From: Trametopsis cervina | Taxonomy: Eukaryota; Basidiomycota; Agaricomycetes; Polyporales; Irpicaceae | Length of the DNA stretch: 64,000 nt | Assembly (NCBI GenBank): GCA_022385755.1 | Contig: MU278350.1 | Coordinates: 1,068,905 to 1,132,904, forward strand | Reading direction: 5' to 3' | Part shown: piece by piece, positions 33,794-45,366 of the stretch | Layout: every line of letters starts with the position of its first letter | Position numbering within the stretch: the first letter of the stretch is position 1 | The notes under the pieces: generated by a model | Seen by the model: the letters and a program-made list of their open reading frames with translations, nothing else | The model's database searches: none | What the model was told of the DNA's origin: nothing | Program-made: the position numbers and the translations under genes

Positions 33794-35017
33794 TTGCGGC
33801 GGGTGGCTGTACGTCAGTGATGTGTTAGACGGTGGAAGGGTAGAACAGGGGGAAGGAGGGACGTACGATTAGAGGTGGGAGCTCTACGGCTTGCGGTGCT
33901 ACAAGGGAAGGAGGGAAGGGGAAGGGGGGGGAAGGGGGAAGGGGGGCTTACAGGGGTTTTGGGTTTTGTGCAGCGGCCATCGCAGGTGCTGCGCTGTTCG
34001 TGAGAGGCCGTTCGTGCGTCCATTCGTTGATCGGTTCGGCCTGCGTAGCGTCTGGGGAAGATGATAGGTAAGATGGGAGGACGGTGCCGATAATAGGGAG
34101 GATATGGATATGGATGAAGGAAGGGCGCTCCGTTTGCCACTGTGAACCGTATCATCTGTGATATCCAAGTTGGAGCACATAAAGTGAAATATAGGGAGTG
34201 GTAGTGATGTATGGTATCATTTCTCTTGGGGAGGCTTGATGTCTTCGTACAAGACAAACATTTAGGAAGGTAAACTTTTAGGGTTGTTGAAGACCTGTGA
34301 CCCGTTTATAGACGTTGCTGTTCTAACGATGAGGAAATGCTGGTTTGAGAGCGGGCAGAAGAGGTAGGGGGTAAGTTAGTACTTCAGCTTGTTCGCGCCG
34401 GTACCTTGAATACTAAGATATACGTCATTGAGAAACACCGCTGTTGTTTGTGGGCAATGATCAGTGAGGTAAGTACGCGCCACCAGGTAGTACAGCGGAC
34501 GGAACCGAAACGCCAGTGCCAGGGCGGGGTGTTGTAAGAGGGACGAGTTGGGACGGTACTGCAAAGCCTGTACAGGCAAGAAAGCGGTGGGGCTCTATGT
34601 TGGATGTCATAGTGATGGACGACGCGCCTTCAATCAATTCAGGGCGTAGGCTGAACCGCGTCCGAGGGGAATGGTCGCGTCTAGATTAGCTATGTTCAGT
34701 CGAGGCAGACTGCCAAACGGCTCGCGCAAACTCTGGGAGGGTGACCGTACTCGAACTCGGCCGGTGTTCTGTTGCAGGCTGGTCAGTTAACAGAGGCGGA
34801 GTACACACCGACGTAGTTTTGTCATGCTCTGACGGAGCGGGACTCCGAGTCGAGCTGCGCCTCTTGTGGCACCGGGGGCAATACACTGGTTAATTGCGAT
34901 ATGATACCCAATACTGTGCTCGCACAGGACGTCTCGCGGACGTTCGTATCGTACATCCCACCACGGTTGACTACAAGTACATTTTTTCGTCTCGCCGCTG
35001 TTTGGTCTCTCTGAATT
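33794..35017. other. Spacer and duplicated leader between the secreted-protein paralogues
   Basis: The first ~460 bases resemble the region upstream of the second gene (35289-35830), sharing GACGTACGATT, AGCATCATCTGTGATAT-like and CTTCGTACAAG-like blocks in the same order. A G/A-rich run lies at 33900-33950. No additional gene supported. Confidence 0.5.
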
Positions 35018-35288
35018 TTATGAACAATGATAGAAATCCTGCGGCACGGACATGGATAGCTTTCCGTCAGTACAGTACTCATAAGCAGCAGCGGGAGGGG
35101 GAATGGGTACTCACTACGCAGAACTCAGGGCGACAAAACTCGTTGTAGAAGTTGCATGTACACCCGCCGTCGCACTCTTGGCCCTTGGAGCATGCGTCAC
35201 CACAGGTCCGGGCGCGCGCCGTGAGGGGGAGGGTGGCGGAGAGCACGAGTATGAGGACGAGGGTGAAGACGGTGAAGAATCTGGGCAT
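35018..35288 (-). CDS. Small secreted eight-cysteine protein 2
   Basis: Two exons, 35288-35115 and 35038-35018, give 63 residues. A hydrophobic signal peptide (MPRFFTVFTLVLILVLSATL) is followed by CGDACSKGQECDGGCTCNFY and CRPEFC, the same cysteine spacing as the neighbour; exon 2 encodes DFYHCS with the last cysteine and the stop. Intron 35114-35039 (GTGAGT...CCGCAG) is at the same position and phase as in paralogue 1. Tandem duplication including about 500 bp of upstream DNA is evident. Secretion is inferred from the signal peptide. Exact role unknown. Confidence 0.82.
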
Positions 35289-36318
35289 TTGGGACGTTTT
35301 AGCTGCTCGCAGGTAGTGTTAGCCGTTGTGAGGGGTAGTAGGGAAATAAGAGACGTACGATTGGAAGTAGGAGCTTTGCGACTTGGGATGCTGCAACGAC
35401 AACGGCGACATTTGTAAGGAGTTTGAAGAACGCGGGCCATTTATGCACCCGGCCACTGTAGCGAGGCAATCCGAGGTGCTGCTGTGTTATTCGTGGAGGT
35501 GAGAGGCGAGAGGTACGGCATGAGTGGTCATGAAACGGGATACAAGGACAAACGTGAGGGTCGATGCGTCCCCTCCATTGGCCGGTCTGCGCGTGGCGTC
35601 CGGGGAACAATGGTCGATATGAGAGGGCGGCGCCGATTTTGGAGAGGACATCTAGTCGATGCCTCTATTGAAAATGGAGGGCACCCCAACAGCATCATCT
35701 GTGACATACGAGTCAAAAATGAACATTGAACTGACAAAATTGAATCTTATGGAGTGGCACTGACGTACATCATCGGTATCCGACCGGAGTGCTTGCTGCC
35801 TTCGTACAAGGCGCAGCATCATCCAACTTGCTTTGTAGGACACATACAGTTACGAGCAGCGAGTGAACTGCTTCACCTGGTACGAATGGAAGCCATACAC
35901 ATCAACGAGGCCTAGGAAGGACATTGGCGATGACTCTGCTGAGACCGTGGCATCTGTGGTCTTGCAGGGTCATGAGAGTGCCCGGGCTAGTATATAACAT
36001 GTTTCGAATTTCCTAAGGTTTGTTCAATAAGAGTCGCCGCACTGCACTGGAATAGAAGTAGAACTCACGTTGGCGTGAATGTCGACCTCTCGTGAACAAT
36101 CCCTGAAAGTCAGCCCAACTCTGCGTTCAGGACCCAAGAGCATTGAATAAGCGAAAAAAAGGCTACATATAAACATAATGCTTAAAGAATGTGACAATAC
36201 AGTGTGATGAGGCAGTGTCCCATGCAAGTTGTTTCTGCTGCAAGAACAACGGGGTAAAGATGGTACATACTAAATTCCTATATCCAAGACTCGTGCAGAA
36301 ATGCGAGTTCCAGCTCCA
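35289..36318. other. Intergenic, upstream of secreted protein 2
   Basis: 35289-35830 is the second copy of the duplicated leader. The rest holds no supported gene; the minus frame at 36024-36227 is an isolated short hydrophobic peptide. Confidence 0.5.
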
Positions 36319-39300
36319 TTACAACTCGCTTTTCACAATTATGTCGTAGCATCGCCTGCAGAACGGCTTGTCGTCCCGGACGAACAGTTGGCCGTTCACA
36401 AACGGACCATCGCATCCCTATTCGCAAACGCACACGTAAGTAACAGCGATTAGCAGCCCGACTCATAGGAACACACCTTGCACACGAAGCAGTCCGGACA
36501 ATACTTCGCGCCGCGGAACTCGAGCTGGTCGTCGTCAAGTCGCAGACTCTTTTTGCACTTCTTGCATTTGGGCATCCTTAAACGCACGTGGCAGTCCTCG
36601 CAGTACGCGTGCGAGTTGTGGACGATGAACTTGATGCCCTCGTCGGCCTGGAAGGACCCGTCACCCGAGAAGCTGCGCGGCTTGCTGCTGGGAGGAAGGA
36701 ATGGATTCCCGCATTCCGCGCAGAAGAAGTGCTGTTCGTGGTACACCCGCTCGCCTAGTTGCGGATCCTTCAGGGTGATGTAGTTGGGGTCCGCAATGGC
36801 GGTGTCGCAATGGTGACAGCGAGGCGCAAAGTTCTGTGCGATGGTGCACTTTAGCTGTTGTCCCATGTTCATGCAGTGGGGGTACATACCTCGTAGTAAT
36901 CGATAGAGCAATAAGGACGGCCCTCATGCTCATATATGGCCATGTTCTCCAGTAACTGGCTGCACGACGTACATTTCAGACATCCAGGATGCCAGCTGGC
37001 GTCTCTCGTGTGCACTGCACGTCCGATCACGGCTCCTCCACATCCGCCACAATTCAGGCCGCCTCTGCTGAGTTGCGCAGGAAGAGGCCCAAAGATCTGC
37101 GGCTGTGCCCTTCGCTTTACGGGCTTGTTTGAGTTGGCCTCTGGTTCTCCTACAGAGATCATAGGAATCTGCATGGTGTCGTCCTCGTCGTCCATCCCAT
37201 TGATCGAGATCTGGGGCATACCACCAGGACTATTCTGCGGATATGTATTGGGCGTGTTAGGCCCAGATATAGTAATACTGGGACCATTCGCATAGTCCTG
37301 GCCGTCGTCATCTTCGGCACTTGCTGGGAATGAAACATTGCGATCGCGGCGACTGGGAGATTGTATCTTCGAACCAGGCGAAGTGAACCCAGAGTTGCCG
37401 GGCCGACCTTGTGGAGGTGCTGGGAAATAAGATAGAGAGAAAGCAGAGCCTGCCGAAGCTGGCGCTGGAGGAGAGACTAGAGTCGAGGGCGAGGCCGTAT
37501 TTTGCGTATCTATGTTAGGTAATACGTTCATTCCATGGTGATAAGAGTTTCGGTTAGTCAAATTCGCAGGGGGAACTGTCGATCGGACTGGTGAAGGTGA
37601 CGGCGACCGACGTAAGGATGGCGGCGGAGCATCCTCAAGGTTTGGGATCATCCTCTGCGCACGCGGGGCTGGCAGGGCAGGCTCGCGTTCTGGCGCTTGA
37701 CGGGCGAATCGTGGGCGCGTGGGCGAGGCAGGGTTACTTCTCGGAGGGAGCGGAGGAGCATAGGTTTGAACTTGGCTACGAGATGGAGACGGGTCTCGCG
37801 AGCTTGATGCACCATAACCTCTCGAAGGCGAGTCTGGGTGTGTCGGTGGGGGCGGGAACCGAGATGACAGATCCGCGTCGTGATGGAACTGCGAACGAGT
37901 AGGTGAAGCTTGGCCAGGATGTTGAGGTGGTTGGGTGCGGACGGGCGAAGTCTGCCGAGAGCCGTAACGACGTTCGCCAGGCTCGGATGTAGCTTGTGGA
38001 GCACGAGGTAACGGCGGTAACTCGGCGGGCCACCGCGATGGCTGAGTCGATGGGCGGCTCAGAGGCGCCATAGGATGCGCAGCTTTGGGAGGACTTGAGC
38101 CAGGGGGCGGATTTGGCGGATTCCTTATACTATTGGAATTGCCACCCTGGGAGCTTTCTACCATCGACATTTCTGCCATACGCGAGACTAGAGACTGACG
38201 GCGCGGTCGAGTGGTCGGGAGTCCTACTGCGCCGTTATTGCGAGGCTGAGGGCCCGGCTCAGGAGAGCGTTCAATGAATCTGGATCGTGTGGGCGGTGGA
38301 CTCGGGGCTCGTTCAGGGACAGCTGTAGGCAAAGAGCGTTGTTGAGGATGTTTGAGCAGGGAATTCTCGTACATATCCTCGCTTTCTGAGCTCGCAGGGG
38401 AATGCCGAAGATAAGGCCGCAAAACGCCAACCGATTGTGGCTGGAGATCAGGGGCCAGAATAGAGTCAGGGCGATGCGGCAAAGCACTTGTAGGGGGTGG
38501 CAGAGCATGCGGAAGAGTTCGCGAACGGCTGCGAAATGGTGAAGCGGGCTGCACCTTCGGCCCATCATCCGTCGACACCGTTCTTGCGAAGCCTGCTCTC
38601 ACCGCGGGCGAGGCTGACAGCGATATTGAGGGTGACGTGGGTGATCGATGAGGCGACGGAAGAGGTCGCGGACCTGATTGATTTCTGCTCGGTGTTGTTG
38701 GTGCAACACCGTTGTATTTCTCCGGCAATTGGGGCGGCGTTCCAGGTAATTCTCGGACCCCTTCCTGAGATGCGGGGCCAGGCATTGAAAACATATCCTT
38801 CATTGGGCTTTGACTACGCGTAAGATCTAGACTCTTTGTTGAACGGGAGGAAGGGTTTGGAAGAGGTCTTGGAGGACGAGCATCAGGATTCACGAAGTGT
38901 CCATTGACATCTACAGGTCGTGTTGAGAACATTGATGGTGTTGGAGTTGCGGCCACGGACATCGTAGCGCGATGACGGAAGGGTGATGATGGCACAGAAG
39001 GTGAGATATGGGGTTCTGGCAACGGACGGCGTGCAAGAGGAGGTTGTGTCACGGGCCTGATCATTGAGTTAGGTGTGGGCAACGGACGTCTGTTTGCGGG
39101 AGCGTGCTGCTGAGAGTTCTGGGTGAACGCAGCGTTGGGATGCATAGGAGGAGCAGATGCAGGTGACGGTAAGCCATGCGATGTGGTATGATATGCATTA
39201 TTTGTGGGATTATACGCTTGGGAGGGTGGGGGCGGAAAGGCCGAGTGCTGAGTAAAGCTAGAAGGTGTAGATTGGTTAGGCGATTGAGTCATAGGCGTGC

Positions 39301-39540
39301 CCAGAGGGTTGTTGGGTTGTGAGAGCTGGCGCCGCATGAAAGGAGACTGGCGCGTAGCTAAAGGCGTGTGGTGAGTCGGATGAACAGCAGTTGAGTACTG
39401 CAATAAGTACCAGGTGAATATGAGCCTGGTTGTTGGTTGTATCCCGGTGGCTGCGGCGGCTGCTGTAGTGCCGCATGATATTGGTGGTCATTCTGGTTTC
39501 GAGCATAGTCGTTAGCGATAGGAGAGTATGCTTGAGACAT
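36319..39540 (-). CDS. Proline-rich protein with three C-terminal LIM domains (paxillin-like)
   Basis: Main exon runs to 36890, then exons 36833-36477 and 36417-36319. About 840 residues of Pro/Ser/Arg-rich disordered sequence precede three LIM zinc modules: CGGCGGAVIGRAVHTRD...CLKCTSCSQLL...YCSIDYYE; CHHCDTAIADP...FFCAECG...YCEDC; CKKCKKSL...CPDCFVCK-GCDGPF...FCRRCYD. Ordering a long disordered N terminus before C-terminal LIM domains is the layout of fungal paxillin-like Pxl1 and other LIM adaptors that act on actin, polarity and septum assembly. The likely start is MSQAYSPIAND at 39540. The Gln/Pro-rich opening (to SYSPGTY) and the main frame (QYSTAVHPTHH) are in different frames and meet at ~39402-39405, where no intron fits. 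A one-base deletion or assembly error is the simplest reading; alternatively an intron with weak donor GTCGCA from an upstream ATG at 39615 would join the frames. Confidence 0.87.
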
Positions 39541-40185
39541 GTATGCGACCTGGTGGTCGTTGACAAGTGAGATGAACTCGAAAGCGACCGTCTCAGGCGG
39601 AAGCAACTCGTTCATCTACATATGGGAACGCTGAAATATCGCGGCCCGCGCAGCCCTCCGATCACCGACGATTGCCATGCTTAGCATCCCGCCCTACAAG
39701 ATAGCCTTAGACGCTTTGACTTCGCTCAGGCGGATGCCTATAACAAAGCCCTGGAGTGCGAGCCACTGTCTTTTCTTTTCGCTCTGCTGTGTTCGAAAAA
39801 ACCTCTATATCTTGACTCGAAAAGCCCTCATCCAACGCCGGGCCATCATAAATTTAGCTGATCGTGGCAATTCTCGCAGTCAGGAACACGTTGTTCGCAG
39901 AATGCCCAATATAGCGCACTGTTTACGGAGATGCCAAAATGACGACTCACTTTCACAACATGGATCAGGAGGAATGGACTCATCTTGGTTTCTGAGCATC
40001 ATATCTACTTGAGAAGGATCATCGTCGAAGGCCACAAATATGGCTTCCTGAGACTGCAGCCGATGCTCATCTGTGAAGATCGAACTTATTCAACGTCATA
40101 TTACAGTAAGAATTTACAGCCATGCAGCCATCTGTAGAATACAACATCACTAGAATATTAAATACGTTTTCCCGGGGAGCCACGT
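39541..40185. other. Intergenic
   Basis: Contains the 5' region of the LIM gene (with possible alternative start at 39615) and the 3' flank of the carboxylesterase. No other gene supported. Confidence 0.5.
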
Positions 40186-42485
40186 CTATCCCCAGTAGGA
40201 CAACGGATAGTTGAGGAAGCTGCACTGTGCCTGCTCCTTGAACGGCGACATGAAACTCGGCAGCTGCAACTCCCTGAGAGGAGACGTGTTGATGTTCTTG
40301 CTGGTAACGGGATCCCACTTAGGTTGCGCCGCGAACAGCTTAGCGGTGTCCGAGTATCCACGTGCTTGGAGGAAAGCAGGATCCGGGTTCGGGTTGTAGG
40401 TACGTGCGAAGGAAGCCCATGAGTCCAGACTGAGTTGAGTGAAGGGCAAGTCGTTGGCATCGCGGTAAGGGAGGTTTGCGGGCAGGGTTCCGAAGACGTA
40501 GTAGAGTTCACCACTGTGGCACCTTTGGACGAAGATCAATCTCACACATCACGTCTCACACTCGCGAATTGAAGACTCACTTGTAGTATTCGCCTGCAGG
40601 GTTACCAGCAGGGTGGTCGCCGTCGACGGGCGCATCACAGTGAGGCGCATTCGGGTCGAACCCAGGAGTCTGGTAGCTGCGGTTGAACTCGTAGAACCAA
40701 ACGTCCTTGAATAGGTTGTGCTTGACGGCGGAGAAAGCGGTGGCCTGATCCAAGCAGCGGAAGAGGGCGTCGGTGCTGACTCTGGCGGTCAAGTTGAACA
40801 GGTTGTTCGTGACGTTGGCGGAGGTGTTGAGAGAGAAAAGCGTGCTGTTTGCGAGGGAAGTTGGGAACCCGGCGGCCTGCAGGGCTGCGGTGGAGGTGTT
40901 GGCCGTCTACATTCGTTAAATCTCAGTGACGTTCATAGTAGGAGAGGAAGTGAGACTAACCGGTGTAGAAATGAAAGCTGCGCCGTCATCACGCATGAAA
41001 CCAATCATGCTGTGGACCTTAGCTATCTCCGCGGAACCGTCGAGAGGGAGGAAAGGGTGCTTGATGAACGTTCCATCCACCACAATGAATCTAAGGAGTG
41101 AATCAGTTCATGTAGAACCGCGGTACGTTCGAGTGGGTAACTCACCGCGCGACTGTGCTCATTGTCACCAACGCGTTGGCGTCAACTTTCCTGAGACAAG
41201 CGAGAGTCTCTTCGTTGGATGGCTTGTTGCAGTTTGTCTGCTGCAAGATGGTTCGCGCGACGGCAGCGACTTCCTCGTCGATAGTGTAGTAGTTCGAGTA
41301 CGTGGTAGCATAACCAGAACCAGCCAAGTTACTCATTTGGATAGCAGCGGCGTACTTCCCAATGGCCTTCTGGGACTGGAGGAGACCGCGGACTGCCGCG
41401 GCACCAGCAGATTGTCCGAAGACCGTGATGCGGTCGGGGTCACCACCGAACGCAGCAATGTGCTCGTGGACCCAGTCAAGTGCGGCAACGATGTCAGCCA
41501 GTCCAAAGTTACCGTTGGTCTTGCCGTCGTTGAGAGCGAGGAATCCAAGGGTGGAGAGACGGTAGTTGGTGGTAACGAAGACAACGTCTCCTCGCGAGAC
41601 AAGGTTTCCGCCCTCAAATGTGGAATCCGCACCAGTGCCACCGGTAAAGGCGCCACCGTGGATCCAGAACATGACTGGCTTCAAGGCAGATTTTGATGCG
41701 GACGAGGAGTGGGGGACGAAGGGTGTCCAGACGTTCAGGAAAAGACAGTCCTCGCTCGTGTTCTGACCGCCATTCTGCACGCAAGAAGGGCCGAATGTGG
41801 TCGCGTTGATGGTCTTGGGTCCGGTGTATGCAGTAGGGTACGTCCACCTCTCAGGGTGGTTGGCGTACGGGATACCATAGAACCTGAACGCTCGCTGATC
41901 CCGGTATCTATCACAATGTGTCAACATTGGCCACTGTTGTTTGACACGAAGAGCTTACCCTGTGATCGTCAAACCTTGCGAAGAGACCGAGACCTCGTTC
42001 TGGGTAGAAGGAGCAGCACCAAGCGCGGAAGTTTGGGAGCAAAGCGCAGGGAGGGATCCAGAGCAAGATGAGTGGCTAATCTTGCCGTTGGTGTCGATAA
42101 CCTGGCAAGTAGACCCCTGGGAACCAATCCAGAACTTTTGTCCCTGTGGGAAATGCTTCTGGTAGACCTGGTACTGCAGAAGATGCGTGAGGTCCGAGGC
42201 AATCACTGTGGCATTGCTGGGCAACAAAGTCTCGTGCAAAGCAGCGCACGCGGTCTTAGCCGCCGCGTTGGATTGACTCGTCAGAAGGAGGACAGACTCG
42301 TGGGCAGTCGCCGTCGCGCCTGTTGAACAGACGAATGGTCAGTGACGTCCATAAAAGTGCTCTGTGCACTCACGGTCAAGGTCGTTGTGCAGAAGCAACG
42401 TGACATCGCTGGGCGATGTCGCGAGACCTTGCACGTAGCTGAGACCGACGAGGACTGGGAAAAGGCGGATCCAGGGCGAAACCAT
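40186..42485 (-). CDS. Secreted type-B carboxylesterase/lipase with N-terminal lectin-like segment
   Basis: Six exons: 42485-42374, 42319-41959, 41907-41146, 41090-40961, 40906-40581 and 40522-40186, giving 675 residues. A signal peptide (MVSPWIRLFPVLVGLSYVQG) precedes a ~110-residue region with KFWIGSQGSTCQVIDTNGKI and SCSGSLPALCSQTS, whose paired cysteines and aromatic 'WIG' suggest a C-type-lectin-like fold. The alpha/beta-hydrolase part follows: EDCLFLNVWTP, oxyanion-loop HGGAFTGGTG, nucleophile elbow VFGQSAGAAA (Ser about residue 324), FMRDDGAAF in the acid region and CHSGELYYVFGTLP with the catalytic His. By family knowledge it hydrolyses carboxylic esters; natural substrate unknown. 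Multiple NxS/T sites fit secretion. The start was chosen at the ATG that yields a signal peptide; an upstream ATG in another frame gives none. Confidence 0.92.
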
Positions 42486-42922
42486 CGCGAGTCGATGGTG
42501 TCCATGCCCAGGCGAATGCTCATTTTATAGTGAGTGTTTCACGGAGGGGGTAGGACGCTTTTCAAGCCGTCGAGGCATCCCGACGTACCTCTCCGAGAGC
42601 AGGTGACTGGTGTCATCTGACCAGGGGACGTATAGGAGGGCCGCGGTGTGAGACAGAAAGGCAGGGAAAAGTATAGTACCTTAGTGGACTGACTGACGAT
42701 TGGCTGCTCATCAAATTCGGGTTATAATTCATCGTCCTACTGAACGGTTGCTCCCATGTAGGCATCAAATTCGAGGCGGGATCAGAACGAAACACATAAT
42801 CCACCGATGTACGGCCGCAGTACGGGGCCCCACATGACGGTCACGGGTGTAATATACACAGGCGTAATCTGTGACTATCCGACCTGAAGTAGGCACCGAT
42901 GGAAATAGAAGGGTACGATGTT
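42486..42922. other. Promoter region of the carboxylesterase and 3' flank of the XPG-like gene
   Basis: A 437 bp spacer between two minus-strand genes; no coding sequence or repeat recognised. Confidence 0.4.
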
Positions 42923-44911
42923 TTACGCGAACGGGTTGTCGTTGAAGTAATTGCCCTCCAACGTTTCAGCAGAGCCCAATGACTGTTCCGACGATAGTGC
43001 CCTCCAAAGTCTATATTTATGCATAGCATGCCAGATGGCCGTCTCGTCCGCGGGCTGCTGGAGGAGCTCTTCGTCCGGTACAGGAGGTAAGGTCCGGAAT
43101 ACCCTTCGCGCAGTGGTGATCTGCTCCATATAGGAGGTAATGGATAGTTGGGAAGGGCACCGCTTCTCGTGTTCGATGATCTGCTCGATATTGCCGTATT
43201 CTCGAATTAGCTTGAGAGCGCGAGTTGGGCCAATGTTTCTTATTCGCTGGGTGAAGTCCGTACCAAGCAGAAGGGCGAAGTCGATGAAGCTTTCCTGATT
43301 TAAATTCAGCTTCGTCCATACGTCAGACCCTGCAATAATGATCAGAGGTTCAGTTGTGGGTGTCACATTCCGGACCAGTGGTGCTCCGTAGACCAGGACA
43401 TCCTGTAACAGGGATTTATAGAAGACGCCAGAACATATTATTCTGAAAATGCTTACCGTGTCCTCGCTTGCAACGTAGTCGGCATGGCCCTGCAAAACCA
43501 TCGAGGCAGCTACCGCCTCCGCTTCATAGGGCCCTTCCGTTTCTACGCAAGCGACACCCATAGCTCGTATAATCTCCTTGCTTTCTTCGTATGTGGCTGA
43601 CGTCGGAACCTGTGTACGGCGATCGTATGACTCGGAGAGGATGCTGCTCCTCTCAATCAGCGTAGTCGCATGCTCCTCAACTGTCTCTCTTGCAGAAGAT
43701 CCCGGACTCAGCAGTTCGTGCCATAGTATCTCTTCATCGAGTGTAAGCTCCAGCTGTGCTTTAGAAATCAGTTGTTCCGCACGAATCTCTGTTGTACCGT
43801 CTTTAACAGATCGCGGTTGTGAGCTATCTGGGTCGCTGGGTGGTATAGACTTCAGCTTCTCTGTGGCTACTTTGTATTCGCTGTACGAAGCAGACAAAGT
43901 AGCCTTGATCTCTTCTAAACCCATTTCGGCTGTCTTCTGCTCGGGTGCAGGCTCATGGAAGTCTTCAGCAATCTCGTCAATGAGTTCATGCATTTCGCCA
44001 ATTTCCTTAGAGTCCACGATATCGGAATAGATGGAGGAATCCACGACCGGTGTAGACGTCGCATCATCAAAAGATTCAGGCATCTCAAAAGGCACCTCAA
44101 CCAGAGTTTCCGACATTGAAGAGCTCGTAGCGCCTTCAGGGACTGACTGAACAGTCATTCCAAGGCCGCTCCGCGTAAGTTCTAACAGATCAGCCTCTTG
44201 CCAATAGTCATCGGCTGGCTGGGGCACGCCACCTTTCATGTGGGTACGAGGAAGGAACATCGGCGACTGGGGCTGGTCAATGAGGAGGCTTGGGATACCA
44301 GTATGGGTCGGTATGTCGAGGGATGAGATGGCCTCGTCCAATATCGTGCTCCTCGTCTCTAAGTCGAGGTGACTCATAGCCTTCACCAGCGGCACTAGTT
44401 TCTGAAGTCGTTCAAGCCGACGTTTCTCAAGGAGCCCTCTGGATATGGCTGCCTTACGAGTCTCACGTCTGCGCTCAACCTGAAAGCTTTTAAGCCCGTA
44501 GACAGACCCGATAAACACGTGTATTTACTCACCTCGTTTTGCTTTGCAATATTTCTTCTTTTCCCGTCGAATACACATACAGCGTGCACGGAGGATTCTT
44601 TGAGTTCCTGGAGGATGCGATACCAACCAAGGACGTGTCTGAAAGGATGGGGCACTTGCGCAAAGTGAAGACGCTGGGTTATGAGTGTTCCATCACTATG
44701 ATGAGACTAAGTCAGTGGCCGATAGTGCTAGCGTATGGTTGATAGTACGATAGTTACAAGACAATTCTTTTGCCTTCAAGACTTCTGAAACGGTCGGGCA
44801 CAGCTCTAAAGACATCCGGACTGTAAACTAATGTTAGCATCGCACGCGAGTGTAAGAATATAGCACACACCAGATTTTCTGTAAGAAAGGGTTAAGACCC
44901 AGCACTCCCAT
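42923..44911 (-). CDS. XPG/Rad2 (FEN1-superfamily) structure-specific nuclease-like protein
   Basis: Five exons: 44911-44871, 44820-44758, 44695-44533, 44479-43457 and 43402-42923; 589 residues. The opening MGVLGLNPFLQK is the invariant XPG N terminus; then LEGKRIVLDGTLITQRLHFA (first active-site Asp), VLGWYRILQELK, VHAVCVFDGKRR (second Asp) and a basic helix VERRRETRKAA. An acidic, Ser-rich linker of ~230 residues separates the XPG-N and XPG-I regions. XPG-I has IIRAMGVACVETEGPYEAEA (residues ~393-411), ADYVASEDTDVLVYG and GTDFTQRIRNIGPTRALKLI, the helix-hairpin-helix after the last metal-binding Asp. All expected acidic residues are present, so it should be catalytically competent on branched or flap DNA. 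The linker length is more like Rad2/XPG than FEN1, but the protein is far shorter than Rad2; it may be a lineage-specific member. Confidence 0.9.
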
Positions 44912-45366
44912 ATAGTGCTGCAATTACGGCCTCTCGTGGCTCTATATCTGCCACGGGTAGTTTGATGTCCGCAGCAGTGGACCACGCACGAAACACGACA
45001 ACAGTGGTCGTTCAAATAGGAGGGAAGTAAAAGGGCGTCTACGCAGTAACAACAATCTGTTGATAGGGCTACTTAACCTCTGATCAGTATTTCTTATGAA
45101 CCTTACACTCTGTTACTTATCTGTTACTTATCTCCATACACTCAGCGGGATTCAGCAAGCGCGTGTTGTACGGCGCCTACAAGCTCACAACTGGTGAGCC
45201 ACGTCGGTTTCACCAATCCTATATAACGTTATTCACGACCAGCTGGGCCTCACAAATCTGCCAACTATCATTCTCAAGTTGGTCCCATCGCCCGCCCTCT
45301 GGACTGTAACACGCTGCATAGCATATATACACTCGACGGCAACGCCGATCCGCCGAAACTTTCAAA
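44912..45366. promoter_or_regulatory. Shared divergent promoter (XPG-like nuclease / coatomer alpha)
   Basis: 455 bp separate two divergent start codons, so both promoters must lie here or in the first exons. Two adjacent CTGTTACTTATCT copies occur near 45110-45132. No clear TATA box was assigned. Confidence 0.5.

Noticed and set aside
36869..39403. Plus-strand open frames inside the LIM gene
   Set aside because: Shadows of the long proline-rich minus-strand frame.
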